From Struthio camelus (Eukaryota > Chordata > Aves > Struthioniformes > Struthionidae), in the NCBI RefSeq assembly GCF_040807025.1, contig NC_090943.1:28177213-28241212 (forward strand): a DNA stretch of 64,000 bases, given 5' to 3'. The notes below the pieces were generated by a model. The model had not been told where the DNA came from. It saw only the letters and a list, made by a program, of their open reading frames with translations, and did not search any database. Both the position numbers and the translations under genes were made by a program. Positions 49,847 to 61,386 of this stretch are shown one piece after another. Position 1 is the first letter of the stretch; each line of letters opens with the position of its first letter.

Positions 49847-50062
49847 GTTACACTTGGAGATGATGTGCGGAATAAATATCATCTGCACATGCGCCTTGGC
49901 CTGTCCATTGGGAAAAGCGGGTTGTACAGGTCCAGGCCTGTTCTCAGAAGAGCAAAGTGGGCAGTTGTGCACGTGGCAGGGGGACCGGCTGGCCACCGAC
50001 TGCAGGAGATGCGGGCTCACGGTGTGCTTGATCAGGAGCTCTGTCGCTGCTCAGTTCAGTAA
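49847..50062 (+). other. Exon-like segment behind a strong splice acceptor
   Basis: A 17-nt pyrimidine-rich tract followed by CATGTTACAG (ending at 49846) is the best-looking 3' splice site I found in the right part of the window. The next 215 bp are GC-rich with about nine CpGs, unlike their surroundings. From the acceptor, one frame is open for 72 codons (starting VTLGDDVRNKYHLHMRLGLS, ending CRCSVQ and a TAA at about 50060). A second frame is open to about 50138 and is cysteine-rich. I recognise neither peptide. No clear splice donor is visible before the stop, so it would be a terminal coding exon or a non-coding RNA exon. A chance acceptor in a GC-rich patch is the main alternative. Confidence 0.2.
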
Positions 50063-52107
50063 CTGTACTGTTTGGACAGAAAGGGAGAGCCCACTCTTGG
50101 GCTGGACTGGGCATGACAAAGACTTCAGATATAAATAATGGCAAGAAACAGTATAAAAAACGCTGGAGCAGATTTTGTTGCATACGTACATAAGAGAAAA
50201 GATGAGATACAATGGGAAGTAAAAGTAATGCTTTGGCCAAGAGAGGTCATAGTGAGCATGATGACCAGGCTCATTTCAGCATGCTGGTGTGCCTATAAAG
50301 CCTGCCTTCAGACTCCCATTATTCTACTGCCACCCTTTTTTCTTCTTAATGTAGATTTTTGTACATCTCTCAATCACTGTTACTCTAAAAAGAAAAATGA
50401 CAGCATGTCAGTGTATTAAGAGAGTGTTTATATGATCACCAGCACAGATGGCAAAAGTTCTGTAAGAGTTTCGAGGGCTCTCAGGAAAGATAATTTTTGC
50501 CTCCTTTTATTTAGATCAGGCCAGACCCTTCATTTGGTATTTTGTAGCAACAATTCTGTTGGTTTCGGCGGGACAAGATTAGCTCTTAGCTGTGCCGGAC
50601 AGTAAAATACTTGATCTCTCTTTTCCTTAGCATCTTTCCTCTTTTGTGTGTTTCACTATGTATTTCTCACACAGAAAATCATGCTAGTAATATTGCAGCA
50701 CAATAAAATCTGCCATCTGCCACCTCAGATTACCAGAGCTTAACAAATGATTTGAGAGAGGGTTGGTTTTGTATTCTGGAGATAGGCTGCACCAGGTCAA
50801 ATACCAGAAGGGATGGAAGAGAAAAACAAAAACGAAACTGTTCTGAAGGAATGCTTTTGTTGAAAATAAATATAGTCTTATACAAAAGTTAAGACCTAAG
50901 GAGATGATCTCTTCTTCTGAAAGGAACCTGAGATCCTGAAAGGACTTTCTGATGATACTAACAATCACGCTCACTTCTGAAAATTTAGTGGCAGGAAAAG
51001 GTCAGAGAATCTTTAAAAATGTTTAATATTAGATTGTATATACATTGTCTGGATGAGAAACTTCTTTTGGATGAAAAGCATCAACATTTAAGACCCACAA
51101 AAATGAACCTCTCTTCATATTAGATTTCAAGAGGAATTTTTTTAGAAACTGCAAGAATAGGAGCAAGCTTACCCAAGTTGCCACTGGTTGGTGCGTGCAT
51201 CTGGAAGAAGCCCTGTTTCAAACTGCTTCTTAGGACCAGAGCATCTCTCCTGGGCAGAGAAGCCCCAGCATGCTGTCTATTTTCTGGTGGCTGGATCTGG
51301 CTTACCCCAGAAAACTTATCCTAGAATTAGGAGACCTTCCTAAGGAAAATGTCAGCAAACTAAACCTATTCCTATAACAAAAAAATGAGTTACAAAGAAT
51401 TGTCATTTCCTGCCAAAATTCATTGGCAGCTTTAATTCATTTCACTCCCTGAAGAGTTGAGTGCAGTGCTCATGTACCTTATCAATTAGTGTTTCTGCCT
51501 TACACTTGTCATTGCTTCAGCCTACTAAATGCAACCAGCTATCATCACAGTGCAGTGAGTGCCTGGCTTCTATAGAGCAGCAGTGAGTAACATAATAACT
51601 ATTATTCTGAATGACAAAACAACTACCTGCCTATCTCTATACTTAATGACACAGTGTTAGCTGTGGGACCTCATCCCCTCCAGAAAGGGACAAATATAAG
51701 AATTGCCTGTATTTCATAGATAATTATATTAGACTTTCCAAAGCTTCATTAGCACTAACATTTGTCTATGTGGCATAACATTGTAAAAGCACCTAATCTG
51801 CTTTTAAATGAGACACCTGAAGTATCACTGCAAGAAGTATGGTGCCACACTCAGTATACCTTGCTTCTCATTTGGATAGCACATATAGCTAATTTGACTT
51901 CACTCCTTGTAATCCTCCAGCTGATAGCTGGCATAGGTCACTCCACATGGTTCAATGCACCATGCAGACTGTAAACAGAAAACGAGTGTTCAAAAATACC
52001 CTAACGACATATAAAAGATGTTGTGCCCCCAGTTCTTCTTAGCAGGCACTGTATAACCAACTGGAAACTGGAAAACTCTTTGGAGAAACAGTTTTCGTAG
52101 TATAAAT

Positions 52108-52390
52108 GTGGTAACTGAATCTGTGGCCGTGCTTCTGTTCCCACTACACGCTTTGTTTGCCATGGGCAAGCCTGGGCCTGAGGGCACGAAGGCAGAGTGC
52201 TGCCACCCTGGGGCACCAACGCCTTCCCCACACAGCTCCCACCACCCCAGCGTGCGAGCAGAAGTCAAGAGACTGCACAGCCGCTGCCGCCACCGCGGCT
52301 GCCTCCTCGCAGCACAGGCGCAGGCTGCAGAGTGGACGTCATTCAAACCCATCAGCGCCAGCTGAACAAGGACCGTGGAAGACAGCCTTA
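52108..52390. promoter_or_regulatory. Isolated small CpG-rich patch
   Basis: About 240 bp contain roughly 14 CpGs, clustered around a core of GCC/CCGC repeats at about 52280-52310, in otherwise CpG-poor DNA. No partner gene is seen. Overlapping frames of 85-136 codons on both strands result from the low stop-codon density and resemble no known protein. It may be an orphan CpG island acting as an enhancer or a non-coding RNA promoter, or a decayed GC-rich element. Confidence 0.35.
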
Positions 52391-55300
52391 CTGCCCTTTT
52401 CCTTCACAGAGACCTGAATTTCAGAGGTGTGCATTAAAAAGCAGACAAAGTCACTGGAGAGGAGGAAGAGACCAAAATAATAAATACGCTTTTTCTTCAT
52501 TGATACCAATAGCACACCAGCATAGCTTTGAAACGTACTGCCTATCTTTGAGTACATTACATCTCAAACACAAATGTTTTGTTAACGTTTGCTTCAAAAG
52601 GGTCTAATGGCAAATGATAAACGGGATGCTTGATTCAGCAGCTGAGAATTTTCTTTGGTCCTATCAGATCGTTTTTACTACTAAACATAAGGTTTGTCCC
52701 CACATGAATTCAATTTGGAGCAAAAACTGACTTTTCATTCAATTTTGCTTTTATAGTACTACAATTCTTTTGTATCCCTGGCTTTCTCTGTGTCCTATTT
52801 CTCCTATTTTTTCTGATATCCTTAGGTTCTAAGTCCAAGTCTAAAAACAGTGAACTTCAAACAGTAATTTTGTCTTGAATTTTTCCTTTTCCCACAACCC
52901 CCTTGTTGAATCACAGCCCTTTAAGATCCAAGTCCAGCAAAAGCAAAAGAACTGCTCAGAGAAAGGAAAATCATATTACAGATTGTGTGAATAAAAAGGA
53001 AATACCTTTCCATTTCACATCTTTCTGTTATAACTAGGTTGCCAGCTGGCATTTGTTTTAGCTCAGTTTCATTTCTGACCAGTAGCCTGGGGAGAAGTTG
53101 CTACAGTTAGCGCACTTGTCACTGACACTCAGCACAGGGGGGATTTCTTATTTAGTTTGTTAAAAAATAAATAAGTAAAAGCTTTTGGGTTCAGTACACC
53201 TTGGAGCAATAAAAATATAGACCTGTACTTATTAGAAGTTTGAGTATTATTTTACATGAAGTAAAAGCAGCCTTTAGGGCTTGCCATGTTGGAAGGGTTA
53301 CCAAATTCACTAGGATTTTACAGCTTATTAAGTGAGAAAGTGCAAAGGCATGATGTTAGCTAGGAGAGGTAGCATTAAACATGACAGTCTGAGCTGCAAC
53401 AAAAAAAGTGCACATGCAGGACAAGGAGTAAGACATCTCTCTCCAGCCCTTCTTCCCTCTCTCTTTCCATTGCCCCTCAGTTTTCAGCTGAATGAAGAGG
53501 CTGAACCAGCTCAGACAAGAGCGTGGTGAGTGCCAGAGCCAGCATGGGGGAGCGGGAGAGGACAGGGAACAGCAGGGACGAAAAGGCGCTGGCAGGGACA
53601 GCTTGGCTGTAACACGTAACGGTAAGGAGGGTGAGGAAGGTAGCTCTTTCTGGGAACCTCACCAGCATATTGAATTTTGAAGCCTGAGCAGCTGGGAATA
53701 GAACAGTTAGAGGATCTTCAGCAAAATGAGGTTTTAGGGAGATCAAGCTTTCCCACAGCTCAGCATGCTACCCCACTTTAGTGCCAAGAACGTGCTGTCA
53801 AGTTGAATATCTTCTGAACATCACTACCCCTGTGGAGGTCTTTCCCTTCATTCAGCTACTTGTTTTTTTGGACAAGCTACTGGGGAAAATGCCAAAATGC
53901 TAATATTTGTACTCTTCCTGGCTGCTCTTTGGTGCAATGGTTGCAAAGAATAGTATTTAATCAAGATGTGCATGCCTGTTGCTAAGCTGTAATCCTGACT
54001 TTGATTCCTTCTTCTCTTGCTCAGCCACCAATTGAAGTTTAAAATGTATCTAAGGACTCATTCTAGTTCACATTAGTCTTCCTCCACTCACAGTCCAAAC
54101 TTTCAATCACACTTGCCTGTGGCATGTGCCATCTGCCTGCAACTGAATAAATGCTTTTGCCCCAGGATATTTCATGTGCTGCCCTCATTTAATCCCTGCT
54201 TCCATCCACTTCTTCAACTGCTTTCAGTTCAGACTGTGGCTTCAAGTACACCTCCTTGAAAGCTTCCATGACCATCCTCAGCCCACCCGGCTGTGCTACA
54301 GCACACTGATATCACCACCTCCCACTTTTATTGACTTATTGAATAGCCAGGCTGGAAATGGAGCAAGCTGGGAAAATGTAGGTACCAGCTAAATACTTAC
54401 CATCTCACAGGCAACTTCTAACACATTAGGAGCAAACAGGAAATGGCAGGGGCAGAAAGGGCAGCAAACAGAAGTCTAGATATCCCCAGGGCAAGTTGTA
54501 GCCAGGCTTTTCTTTGCATCATAGATGCTACCAAATAGGTCTGAAGTGCCTTCAGCTGGGAACCCAAACCCACACACCCCAGCAGGCAGGCTTCAAAGCC
54601 GAAAATAAGCCTGAGAGATGGGTCCAAATGCAAACAGCCAGCCCAGCTGACATCTGCAGCATTTCTCTGGTGTCATATTTGGATAATGTAGAGCAGATAT
54701 GTTAGAATATGATAACCTAAACCTCCTCCTTCCCTTTCACAGATACAAGTTTGTTGTTTTTTTACTAGCTCTGCTAATGAAATCTATTTGGTTTGGACCT
54801 TACAGTATCATCTGTGAATGTATTTATATGCTGCATTTATTTCATCCTCTTTTATCACTAAAAAAAATCTCCTCAATATTCGGGTTTACAAACATGATTC
54901 ACACCATATCCTCTGGCAGACATTACTATGTCCAGCATTTGCAAAATAATATTTTTGGAAGAATAACAGAAGACTCAATTTATATTGCATTTCTGTGGTA
55001 TATCTATGCTGATACAGGATGACTGAGGACTCAGAATAAGAAATTACAGTAATCACTTCACCTGAAAACACCTCTACATTTAAAGCCTTCCTTCTACATT
55101 TAAAGTAGTGATTTTTACCTGTATTGGTATATTTTAACAGCAGAGTCCCAGAGAAAAATAATTTTTAAAAAGGAAAAATAATAAGAAAATAGAATCTCTA
55201 AATAACAAACAAATAAAATCCCTAAGATGCCTAATATGAATGTTGTTAAGTTTCAGAACAGCAGCACAAAACTCTAAATGAGTAGATTGTAAAGGAGATA

Positions 55301-56178
55301 TCTCAGGAAATTTCTTGCCATCCAAACAGGTAAAGTGCTATTTTGATAGCATAAAGAAAAGGAACCTCTGTGCTAGCTCAGATGTAGCCCCAGACTATTG
55401 TTACGTGTAGCTGCCTTACAAGCATCAGGCTAAATCAGCCAGCAACTGGCCAGGCTCGCAAACAATGATGTGGAAACATAGAAGGAATTGCACATATACT
55501 GGACAGCCAGACTAGGTTTTCAGCTTTTCTACTCATGGTCTTGGACCTTCTAGGGAACCATGCCAGTTCAGAGTGTTTTGTCTCAGGGACAACTGAAAAG
55601 AAACTTCAGTTCCGTTTTGGTGCTTAGGTTGCCAAATTGCCATATTGAACATATTTATCTAGTTATTAATAACAAATATTTTCCTTAAAAAAAGCAGTTG
55701 GGTGCACCTAGAAAACATTAAACATCACTCCAGGATCATGTGTGTAGTTTTAAATATAGCTTTATTCTAAGTGCTTCACACTCATATGCCTGCATTTTTC
55801 TCTAGCTACCTAGATCTTTAGATACACCATGGAAAGAGCCTGTTCAATGTGACAAAGAATGTTTAAAAGGGTGCTAAAACGCTGAAAGGATCCCGTCCTG
55901 GAATTAGATATTCAACATCTGAGCTGAGGTTCTTCAGATTCTTTGTAGATTGTCTCATACAAAACCAGCATACTATACATTTCTAAGAGACAACAGCCTT
56001 AGCACATGGGATTCTAGTAATAATGTCTTATTAGGAAAGACAAGTCAATAATACGTAGAACAAACTTGAATAATGTGTTCATTATAAAGTGAACATATTA
56101 CAGAATCACAGAATCGTTTAGGTTGGAAGGCACCTCTGGAGATCATCTAGTCCAACCTCCCTGCTCAAGCAGGGTCCT

Positions 56179-56760
56179 CTAGAGCATATTCCCCAGGATC
56201 ACATCTAGACAGGTTTGGAATATCTCCAGGGAAGGAGACTCCACTACCTCTCTGGGCAACCTGGTCCAATGCTCTGTCACCCTCACAGGAAAGAAGTTTT
56301 TTCTCAGGTTCAGACAGAACTTCCTGTGGTTCAGTTTCTGCCCGTTGCCTCTTGTCCTGTTGCTGGGCACCATGGAGAAGAGGCTGGCCTCATCCCCTCG
56401 ATGCTCCCCCTTCAGATACTTATACGCGTTGATCAGATCATCTCTCAGTCTTCTCTTCCCCAGACTGAACAGGCCCAGCTCTCTTAGCCTTTCTTCAGAG
56501 GAGAGGTGCTCCAGTCCCCTCATCATCTTGGTAGCCCTCCGCTGGACTCCCTCCAGTAGTGCCATGTCTCTCTTGTACTGAGGAGCCCAGGACTGGACAC
56601 AGCACTCCAGGTGTGTCCTCACCAGGGCTGAGGAGAGGGGCAGGATCACCTCCCTTGACCTCCTGGCAACACTCTGCCTAATGCACCCCACGATACCCCT
56701 GGCCTTCTTGGCCACAAGGGCACACTGCTGCCTCACGCTTAACTTGTTGTCCACCAGCAC
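56179..56760 (-). pseudogene. CR1 copy 2 ORF2, C-terminal region
   Basis: An uninterrupted 193-codon stretch forms the C-terminal third of the CR1 reverse-transcriptase protein, following the palm. Recognisable blocks are [20 protein letters not shown], a segment ending [12 protein letters not shown], the [20 protein letters not shown] block, and [20 protein letters not shown] close to the end, which is a conserved C-terminal feature of bird CR1. It ends at the ORF's natural stop near 56179, before the 3' untranslated region. It is separated from the catalytic segment by a +1 shift at 56803-56807. Confidence 0.9.
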
Positions 56761-56797
56761 TCCCAGGTCCTTCTCCGCAGAGCTACTTTCCAGCAGG

Positions 56798-57118
56798 TCA
56801 GTCCCCCAGCCTGTACTGGTGCATGGGGTTCTTCCTCCCTAGGGGCAGGACCCTGCACTTGCCTTTGTTGAACTTCAGGAGGTTCCTCTCCGCCCACCTC
56901 TCCAGCCTGTCCAGGTCCCTCTGAATGGCAGCACAGCCTTCTGGTGTATCAGCCACTCCCCCCAGTTTAGTATCATCAGCAAACTTGCTGCTGAGGGTGC
57001 ACTCTGTGCCTTCCTCCAGGTCATTGATGAATATATTGAACAAGACTGGCCCCAGGACTGACCCCTGGGGAACACCCCTAGCTACACACCTCCAACTTGA
57101 CTCTGCGCCATTCACCAC
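56798..57118 (-). pseudogene. CR1 copy 2 ORF2, RT catalytic segment (motifs B-E)
   Basis: A 106-codon stretch includes [20 protein letters not shown] (motif B) and FADDTKLGG (motif C, with both catalytic aspartates present), then [15 protein letters not shown]. Both the motif C aspartates and the motif B glutamine-glycine are intact, so the lesions are in frame continuity and not in the active site. The upstream boundary is a TAG at 57143-57145. The downstream boundary is the +1 shift that turns the frame after YRLGD into a stop. Confidence 0.92.
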
Positions 57119-57170
57119 AACCCTCTGAGCTCGGCCATTCAGCTAGTTCTCAATCCACCTCACCGTCCAC

Positions 57171-57587
57171 TCATCTAGCCCAACACTTCCTGAGTTTACC
57201 TACAAGGATGTGATGGGAGACAGTGTCCAAAGCCTTGCTGAAGTCCGGGAAGACAACAGCCACTGCTCTCCCCTCATCTACCCAGCCACTCATCCCATCA
57301 GAGAAGGCTATCAGATTGGTCAGGCATGATTTCCTTTTGGTGAATCCATGCTGACTACTCCTCATCACCTTCTTGTCCTCCACCTGCTTAGTGAGGACCT
57401 CCAGGATGAGCTGTTCCATCACCTTTTCCAGGATGGAGGTGAGGCTGACAGGCCTGCAGTTTCCTGGCTCCTCCTTCTTGCCCTTTTGGAAGACGGGGGG
57501 TGACATTGGCTTTCTTCCAGTCCTCAGGCACCTCTCCTGATCTCCAGGACCTTTCCAAGATGGTGGAGAGTGGCCTAGCAATAACAT
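57171..57587 (-). pseudogene. CR1 copy 2 ORF2, RT N-terminal palm (motif A)
   Basis: This frame carries [19 protein letters not shown] (RT motif 2 region), SQHGFTKRKSCLTNLIAF (motif 2a) and PDFSKALDTVSHHILVGKL, which contains motif A with its catalytic Asp in DFSKA. The usual Phe after Ala is Leu here. The true entry into this frame is at the G6 run (57495-57500); the first 25 or so residues upstream of that are out-of-frame translation. It ends close to the TAG at 57143-57145. Confidence 0.9.
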
Positions 57588-58080
57588 CCGCCAGCTCCCT
57601 CAGCACTCGTGGATGCATCCCGTCAGGGCCTATGCATTTGTGGATGTCGAGTTTGGACAAAAGATCCCTAATCTGATCCTCCTCCACCAAGGGAGAGTCT
57701 TCCTTTCTCCAGCCTTCCTCTCTTGTCCCCAGGGTCTGGAATTCCTGAGGACTGGCCTTAGCAGTGAAGACGGAAGCAAAGAAGGCATTCAATAACTCTA
57801 CCTTCGCTGTATCCTTTGTTACCAGGGCACCCGCCCCATTCAGCAACGGGCCCACATTCTCCCTAGTCTTCCTTTTGCTATTGATGTATTTGAAGAAGGC
57901 CTTCTTGTTGTCCTTGACATCCCTTGCCAGATTTAATTCCAACTGGGCCTTAGCCTTCCTTGTCGCATCCCTGCACACTCTGACAACGTCCCTGTATTCC
58001 TCCCAAGTGGCCTGTCCCCTTTTCCACATTCTGTACACTTCCTTCTTCTGCTGGAGTTTTGCCAGGAGTTCCTTGCTCAT
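57388..58080 (-). pseudogene. CR1 copy 2 ORF2, linker between endonuclease and RT
   Basis: A 230-codon frame starts at [20 protein letters not shown] and runs through [20 protein letters not shown] and [18 protein letters not shown], the entry to the reverse transcriptase domain (RT motif 0/1). Past the G6 run at 57495-57500 the reading is out of frame. Upstream, the same frame continues without a stop to about 58195, giving roughly 40 more residues of linker that lack a Met start. Confidence 0.9.
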
Positions 58081-58196
58081 CCATGCAGGTCTCCTGCCCG
58101 CTTTGCTCGACTTCTTCCTCAGAGGGAGGCACCGATCTTGAGCCTGGAGGAGGTGATGCTTGAATATTAACCAGCTTTCTTGGACCCCTCTTCCTT

Positions 58197-58745
58197 CTAG
58201 GGCCCTACCCCATGAGATTCCCCTAAGTAGGTCCCTGAAGTTAGCTCTCCTGAAGTGTCCACGGTTGCGATCCTACTCATTGCCCTGCTCCCTCCTCGTA
58301 GGATCCTGAACTCCACCATCTCATGGTCACTGCAGCCAAGGCTGCCCCCAACCTTCACCTCTCCAACTAGACCTTCTTTGTTTGTTAGTACAAGGTCTAG
58401 CAGTGCACCTCTTCTCGTTGGTGTCTCCACCACCTGGGTCAAGAAATTGTCGTCAGTGCTCTGCAGGAACCTCCTTGACTGCTTGTGCCTAGCTGTGCCG
58501 TCTTCCCAACAGATGTCAGGGTGGTTGAAGTCTCCCATGAGAACCAGGGCCTGTGATCGTGAGGCTACTTCCAGCTGTCTGTAGAAGGCCTCATCGACGA
58601 CTTCCTCCTGATCAGGTGGCCTGTAGTAAACCTCCACAACAGTGTCACCCATGTTAGCCTGCCCTTTAATCCTTACCCATAGGCTCTCCACTTGCTCTTC
58701 ATCCATCCCGAGGCACAGCTCCATACATTCTAGTTGCTCCCTCAC
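58197..58745 (-). pseudogene. CR1 copy 2 ORF2, C-terminal part of the endonuclease
   Basis: An apurinic/apyrimidinic-type endonuclease segment of ORF2. It contains YYRPPDQEE, LMGDFNHPDICWED (with the catalytic Asp and Asn of the GDFN block) and SDHEMVEF (the SDH block with the catalytic Asp and His). These residues are all present. The frame is cut on the N-terminal side by the TAA at 58746-58748. On the C-terminal side it runs into a stop after a frameshift near 58200. Confidence 0.92.
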
Positions 58746-59175
58746 TTAAAGAGCAACTCCACCACCTCGCCTTCCTGGCCTGTCTTTCCTAAAAAGCACA
58801 TAGCCATCCATGACAGCATCCCAGTCATGTGGACTATCCCACCATGTCTCTGTAACCGCAATGAGATCATGGCCCTGCGACCGCACACAGATCTCTAACT
58901 CTTCCTGTTTATTCCCCATGCTGCGTGCATTGGTATACAGGCATTTCAGAGAGCCAGTCAAGCACGCAGGCTTCCCAGGAGAGGTGCAAGAGCATCCTCC
59001 ATAGCCATGTCCCATGCTGTCTCCCCTGGTTGTATGCACCCGCTGGAGGCATCCTGACTTGAGCGGTGTTTTACTGACTCCCCTGCCACTATACCACTCC
59101 CCTTCCCCCATCTTGCCTAGTTTAAAGCCCTCCTTACAAGGCTGGCCAATCTGTTGGCAAAGACGTGCGTGCCAT
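58746..59175 (-). pseudogene. CR1 copy 2 ORF2, N-terminal part of the endonuclease
   Basis: This frame contains LKCLYTNARSMGNKQEELE, the N-terminal strand of the CR1 endonuclease with its conserved Asn, and VTETWWDSPHDWDAVMDGY, which has the catalytic Glu of the TETW block. It ends GRRGGGVAL followed by TAA. The next residue in relatives is Tyr, and the reading frame continues beyond the stop into the segment at 58197-58745, so a single point mutation separates the two halves. The 80 or so residues before the endonuclease are CR1-like up to about the RIGQPCKEGFKLG-type region; further left the frame reads AT-rich flanking DNA. Confidence 0.9.
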
Positions 59176-61348
59176 ACAATATGCAAATATACAATATACA
59201 AATATTGTTTTCAAAAAATGCTTTCTAAATATTTGGATTTAGTAGCAATTTGCATCGACATTTTGAAGCTTGGTAAGTTATTTCTAAGCAAGGTCATGTT
59301 TATTAATAGTTGCAATAGCTTTTGAGGCTCCTTTCATTGTGTGAGAGTTCATAACTTATCAGATAGAGAGAAGAATCTGTGTATTTTAAGTATTAAACAG
59401 ATATGGATATGGAAAAAAGAACTGCACTGAAACTTTTGAAATTTAATTTGCAGTGCTATGAATTAAAGAACAATTCAGGTAAAAAAAAGAAAGCCTGAAA
59501 CTTATAAACTTCTTACAGTGTATGATTTGGCCATTGATCAAAGCAGCACAGGGAAAAGCAGGAGCTGCGAGCATGCTGGGGTAGGCTAGTGATTCTGCTT
59601 GTTGTGCTGTGACGCTACTATTTACTCATGGTGAAAGTGCCTCCTAATAGTGTTTGCTATCTGCAATACTGCTTAGAGAACCTACTGACAATGTCTGCCT
59701 GGAGCACATGCAAGGAAAGTGAGCTTCAAACCTACATTCACCGAAACAAAACAGAAGTTTGAATATGACTATGGATTCCAGCTTAGCCACTAACTAATAT
59801 TTTGGACATCTCATAGAGGCCCAAAATACAGTATGAACTACCACATGACTGGTTTTTAAAGTGAGTACTTGAGAAAATTGCAGCCTATGACCAGTTTGTA
59901 AAGGAGAAAGAGATTAAATTCCACAGTAAATGATTTGTTGTGTCTCACTCAGCCAGATCTCCAAAGCAGTGGTTTAGAACTGCTTATAAAAGGAAATTCA
60001 CACTAAAATACTTACATAATCTATTTGAATCTCATGAGAGCAGAGAAAGTTGCAGCTGTATTAATACTGTGTATTCATTAAATAGAAGGACAGGACAGAG
60101 AGCCCCAGAAAGGTAGATTTGCAATGAATAATTCTTTCAGAATTAAATGTGTAAATTACACCAATTAAACCATGAGACACTCAGGACACATTTCAAGACT
60201 AAATGCTAACACCCTGTGGGAATGAGGAGGGACTGGCTTGCTGAGCATGCAACAAGTTTTACTTTAGAGCTTCTCAGTTTGCATATCACATAGGCTATAA
60301 CCTAGAGCCAGTTGTCCTGGGTATAAATCCTTTCCCATATGACTACAAATGGGGCTTGTCCTTATTTACCCAGTTAAAACTACTATAATTCTACATACGG
60401 TAAGACAACTTTAAGAGCGAACTAAGATATTTCTTAAAGCTAGACACAGGAGATTCATGCTCGTCCTTCTACCTAAGGTTAATTAAAACCTCCTCCTTTT
60501 GTTCTTCCTTTCCTCCTCACCCATCCCTATAGCTTATTTCTGTATTCCCTATCACTCTAGATGTGCCTTAAAGTAACTCGGTCAGCCTTTTCCCTGCTTT
60601 TCAGAACAAGTTACCTGCTTTCTAGTCTGCCATTGATACCTCCTGCTTATACTCACAGTTTCCAAACTCTGGAGGCACTTCCTCCTTCCTTATTGTCTCT
60701 ATATAGCTGAAGCCCTAACAGGTAGCAGCAGCAGAGTGGACTCTGTTCCCCAGTACAAGTGCAGTGCTCAGATTGCTCATGACAGTGAAGAGCCTGATCC
60801 ACCGCGGAAGTGGCTGGAAATGCAGGAAAAGTATCTACCTCCTAACTCGTTTTTCACCAAAAGCTTGTAAAAATGTAAGACGCATATTAAAATAGTAATT
60901 GAACCCCCAAAAGGAGAAATAAAATTTATGGTGATGTTCTTTCTTCACTGTGATGTTTCTCTTTAATGAAGGCACAGTTGCTGCTTCGCTTTGCCGGCTA
61001 AAACTTACGCTTGGAGAACAAGTTGTTTAGATGACAGTCATGATAGCCTTAGACACCTAGAAATTAATTAAAAGTTTTAGTGGTACTAGTAACTATTCAT
61101 TAGTATTAATGGAATAATGAGCAGCTTACTACTAGGCCAAGAATAACTTCCTGATTTATCTTTGTAGAGGGCAAGAAGGACATAGCGATATGAAATAATG
61201 ACTTTGAATTTCTTATACTTTCATGGGCTATTTGATCACTCTTTGCTTGAAAAGAGTATACTGTGGTTTCTTCTGGCTCAGGAAAAGAACCAATGATTTT
61301 AGATTTCAGTATAACAGCTGCTTACCTGACCCAGAAAGTAGCATGTAG

Positions 61349-61350
<2 letters not shown>

Positions 61351-61384
<34 letters not shown>
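61351..61384. repeat. (AC)17 microsatellite
   Basis: Seventeen perfect AC units directly followed by six C. It creates a spurious valine-cysteine run in a minus-strand reading frame. Confidence 0.97.

Positions 61385-61386
<2 letters not shown>

Larger units (their letters stand above)
46321..56100. other. Non-coding stretch with two exon-like or CpG-rich spots
   Basis: Mostly AT-rich anonymous DNA. The two notable spots, at 49847-50062 and 52108-52390, are listed separately. A GC-richer, purine-rich patch lies at about 53490-53660. A strong short hairpin lies at 48129-48158. No RNA gene is recognised. Confidence 0.55.
56101..59175 (-). mobile_element. CR1 LINE copy 2: long, 5'-truncated, inactivated
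   Basis: About 3.07 kb of CR1 on the minus strand. The 3' end at 56101 shows two ATTCTGTG units (cagaatcacagaatcg on the plus strand) followed by the standard CR1 3' block. ORF2 is covered nearly end to end (endonuclease, linker, reverse transcriptase, C-terminal region). ORF1 and the 5' end are missing, against roughly 4.5 kb for a full-length CR1. Lesions visible: TAA at 58746-58748 where Tyr is expected, a frameshift near 58200, a +1 shift in the G6 run at 57495-57500, TAG at 57143-57145 where Trp is expected, and a +1 shift in the C5 run at 56803-56807. The 5' boundary near 59175 is estimated from loss of CR1-like peptide. There is no poly(A) and no obvious target duplication, as usual for CR1. 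Confidence 0.95.

Noticed and set aside
52108..52607. Frames of 85-136 codons on both strands
   Set aside because: Mutually overlapping and confined to the CpG-rich patch; no recognisable domain on either strand.
56215..59004. Plus-strand frames of 60-125 codons across the 56-59 kb CR1
   Set aside because: They are antisense to the CR1 ORF2 segments, which are on the minus strand and carry the real endonuclease and RT motifs.
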